From NCBI GenBank assembly GCA_937952995.1, contig CALFYB010000017.1, positions 1 to 6,894 of the forward strand: a DNA stretch of 6,894 nucleotides. The letters run 5' to 3'. Numbering within the stretch: the first letter of the stretch is position 1; the number at the start of each line of letters is the position of its first letter. Shown in pieces: positions 5,922-6,894 of this stretch. A program made the translations under genes and the position numbers. The notes below the pieces were generated by a model. The model had not been told where the DNA came from, ran no database searches, and saw only the letters and a list, made by a program, of their open reading frames with translations. The stretch is from an uncultured Caulobacteraceae bacterium. GTDB lineage: Bacteria; Pseudomonadota; Alphaproteobacteria; Caulobacterales; Caulobacteraceae.

Positions 5922-6533
5922 CTAGGCTGCTGCGCTCGGACGTGCGCTAACGCGGGCATGCCAGTCGCGCAGGCGCTTGGCCTCTTGTGGCATTGGCAAG
6001 CCGATCCAGTCGGCGAAGTCGACCGTCGTCAGGGCGGCGATGTCGGCCATGGTGTAGCTGTCGCCATGGATGAAGTCGTGGCCTTCGAGTTCCCGGTCCA
6101 TCCACAGCATGGCGCGGGTCACCGTTTCACGGTTTGACTCGCCGAAATCCTTGAACTGCGTCAAGAGCTTGGCCGTGTAGGGATGGGCGTGACGCCAGAA
6201 GTTCCCGACCGGGTTCATCAGCTGAAACTCCACTCGGCGGATGGCCATATCGATCTTGGCGACCTCGAGCGGCGTGGTGCCAAACAGCGGCTTATCGGGA
6301 TGGATGCCCTCTAGGTAGCGACAGATGGAGATCGTCTCGGTGATGATCTCGCCATCATCCAGCTCGAGCACCGGAATCTGGCCCAGCGAGTTCTTGGCGA
6401 CAAAGTCGTCAGCCTTGTGCTCGCGCTGCATCATGTTGACGAGGGTTTCAGGCAGGTCGATGTCCTTCTCCGCAAGGAAGATGCGCACACGGCGCGGGTT
6501 TGGAGCGGGGTTCGGGGCACCATAGAGCTTCAT
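5922..6533 (-). CDS. Glutathione S-transferase family protein
   Basis: This is a 203-residue cytosolic enzyme of the canonical GST fold, expected to conjugate or reduce electrophilic substrates with glutathione; the substrate is unknown. The N-terminal thioredoxin-like domain (1-85) shows KLYGAPNPAPNPRRVRIFLAEK (2-23), the cis-proline loop QIPVLELDDG (52-61, Pro54) and the glutathione-binding ETISICRYLE (67-75). The helical C-terminal domain contains GDSYTMADIAAL (158-168) with the conserved N-capping Asp164. The usual Ser, Cys or Tyr after the first strand is not evident: this stretch reads GAPNPAPNP, with Tyr4 the only candidate. The frame is open to 6644, but ATG 6533 is chosen because family proteins start at this MKLY and AGAGGA (6541-6546) lies 7 bases upstream; the longer version runs into repeat DNA. 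It is convergent with the membrane-protein pair and bordered upstream by the repeat cluster, so it appears monocistronic. The stop is TAG. Confidence 0.94.
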   Translation of the reverse strand: MKLYGAPNPAPNPRRVRIFLAEKDIDLPETLVNMMQREHKADDFVAKNSLGQIPVLELDDGEIITETISICRYLEGIHPDKPLFGTTPLEVAKIDMAIRRVEFQLMNPVGNFWRHAHPYTAKLLTQFKDFGESNRETVTRAMLWMDRELEGHDFIHGDSYTMADIAALTTVDFADWIGLPMPQEAKRLRDWHARVSARPSAAA

Positions 6534-6540
6534 GTTCGTT

Positions 6541-6546
6541 TCCTCT
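6541..6546 (-). promoter_or_regulatory. Ribosome binding site AGAGGA for the GST start at 6533
   Basis: On the minus strand AGAGGA stands 7 bases before ATG 6533. It decides the short start over the in-frame upstream ATGs that would begin within repeat sequence. Confidence 0.7.
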
Positions 6547-6618
6547 TTTCGGGTGGGGGCATCCTCAGGGTTCATGTGAGGAAAAACAAGGCCTTCACTT
6601 TGACCCTTTCCCCTCCGT

Positions 6619-6717
6619 GCGTCATTGCGAGCGCGCCGAAGCAACCCAGGGGACTTGCGCGGAAGTGAAGTGATGATCCCCTGGGTTGCTTCGGCGCGCT
6701 GCGCCTCGCAATGACGC
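6619..6717. repeat. Long inverted repeat, CGTCATTGCGAG type
   Basis: The left arm (6619-6653) begins GCGTCATTGCGAG and continues CGCGCCGAAGCAACCCAGG. The right arm (6677-6717) is its exact reverse complement except for a six-base insertion corresponding to GCGCAG after the first 13 bases. The arms are separated by 23 bases (6654-6676). This resembles, from memory, a dispersed intergenic palindrome with core CGTCATTGCGAG...GAAGCAA seen in many bacterial genomes. A second short inverted repeat, CTTCACTT (6593-6600) with AAGTGAAG (6663-6670), links the flank to the loop. It has no coding potential. Confidence 0.85.
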
Positions 6718-6724
6718 GGGAAAA

Positions 6725-6838
6725 AACAAGGCCCCCTTCGTCGCTTCGCGCCACTTCCCCCAGAGGGGGAAGATCACGGACGGAAAATCTTCCCCCTTTG
6801 GGGGAAGTACCGGCGCAGCCGGGGTAGGGGGTCTTGTT
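6725..6838. repeat. Composite palindrome with two inverted copies of a CTTCCCCC/GGGGGAAG hairpin
   Basis: Two 19-base hairpins, each with eight perfect pairs and a three-base loop, lie at 6754-6772 (loop AGA) and 6789-6807 (loop TTT). They are inverted relative to each other, so the reverse complement of the second plus its flank, ending GGGGGAAGAT, matches the first with one difference. The outermost ends AACAAGGCCCCCT (6725-6737) and AGGGGGTCTTGTT (6826-6838) are also inverted copies with one mismatch. The whole 114 bases is an imperfect palindrome made of smaller palindromes. Confidence 0.85.
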
Positions 6839-6849
6839 AAAAAAACAAG
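6833..6849. repeat. Short A-looped hairpin CTTGTT-AAAAA-AACAAG
   Basis: A perfect six-base inverted repeat with a five-A loop joins the end of the second module to the introducing motif of the third. On the minus strand its loop reads as five T. Confidence 0.7.
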
Positions 6850-6855
6850 TAAGGC

Positions 6856-6894
6856 CCTCACCCAACCCTCTCCCACAGGGAGGGGGCCAAGAAC
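6856..6894. repeat. Start of a third repeat module (CCCTCACCCAACCCTCTCCC), cut by the window edge
   Basis: The sequence from 6856 carries CCCTCACCCAACCCTCTCCC, then ACA, then GGGAGGGGG. It forms a short hairpin with CTCCC/GGGAG as its inner pairs. The CCTCTCCC/GGGAG pattern is typical, from memory, of dispersed intergenic palindromes in proteobacteria. Its right boundary is not visible. Confidence 0.55.

Larger units (their letters stand above)
6582..6894. repeat. Cluster of three palindromic repeat modules, no gene
   Basis: The 361 bases after the GST start (6534-6894) contain no credible gene. From 6582 to the window end they are built of three modules. Each is introduced on the plus strand by AAAAACAAGG or a close variant: 6582-6593 and 6722-6733 (both AAAAACAAGGCC), and 6841-6856 (AAAAACAAG, then TAA, then GGCC). 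Each motif is followed by a different palindrome. Read on the minus strand, each palindrome ends in GGCCTTGTTTTT or similar, like hairpins followed by a T-tract. The cluster continues beyond the window edge. Only 48 bases (6534-6581) remain between it and the GST start, and I see no convincing promoter there. Confidence 0.8.

Noticed and set aside
5903..5926. Possible terminator between paralogue B and GST (CTAGG...CCTAG)
   Set aside because: The stem is only five pairs with a long loop and no T-tract on either strand.
6534..6644. N-terminal extension of the GST by 37 residues
   Set aside because: The added residues are Arg-rich and partly encoded by repeat sequence. AGAGGA before 6533 and the family's usual MKLY start favour the short form.
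6572..6876. Two minus-strand open frames of 97 and 84 residues in the terminal region
   Set aside because: Their sequence is a translation of the palindromic repeats (for example RSAPKQPRG and PPLGEVAR). They have no plausible start context and are known-type artefacts of repeat DNA.
6582..6894. CRISPR array
   Set aside because: The repeated motif is only 12 bases, and the intervening segments are about 110-130 bases long and themselves palindromic. This does not match repeat-spacer geometry.

Overview
The window looks like an ordinary chromosomal segment of an alphaproteobacterium, most likely in the Caulobacterales. This rests on recalled gene order (secF, then an Mth938-like gene, then a squalene/phytoene synthase-like gene, with trmFO alongside), on protein similarity, and on a moderately high GC content. 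My hand counts gave about 62% GC in one gene and about 54% in its neighbour. I could not run a search, so the taxon is an inference.

Layout. From 1 to 1907 three plus-strand genes follow each other: the 3' part of secF (its start is off the left edge), a small Mth938/NDUFAF3-like gene 4 bases behind it, and a five-helix membrane protein related to the membrane domain of urate hydroxylase PuuD. A strong intrinsic terminator (1928-1959) follows. A squalene/phytoene synthase-family gene starts 28 bases after that terminator. It meets trmFO (minus strand) head-on, and the two stop codons share the palindrome CTAG. An 82-base gap separates trmFO from a divergent pair of overlapping plus-strand membrane-protein genes that look like diverged tandem paralogues of unknown function. 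These converge on a minus-strand glutathione S-transferase gene. The last 361 bases hold no gene. They contain three palindromic repeat modules, each introduced by the motif AAAAACAAGG.

How the genes relate. SecF is part of the SecDF-YajC translocase accessory complex. The Mth938-like and squalene/phytoene synthase-like proteins are bacterial relatives of the mitochondrial complex I assembly factors NDUFAF3 and NDUFAF6, so the left half may concern membrane insertion and assembly of respiratory complexes. TrmFO modifies tRNA (m5U54). The GST and the membrane pair are accessory or uncharacterised.

I see no phage, CRISPR, toxin-antitoxin or defence system and no convincing new multi-gene system. 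The most unusual structures are the repeat cluster at 6582-6894, the pairing of two complex I assembly-factor homologues beside secF, and the tandem membrane paralogues with different base composition.
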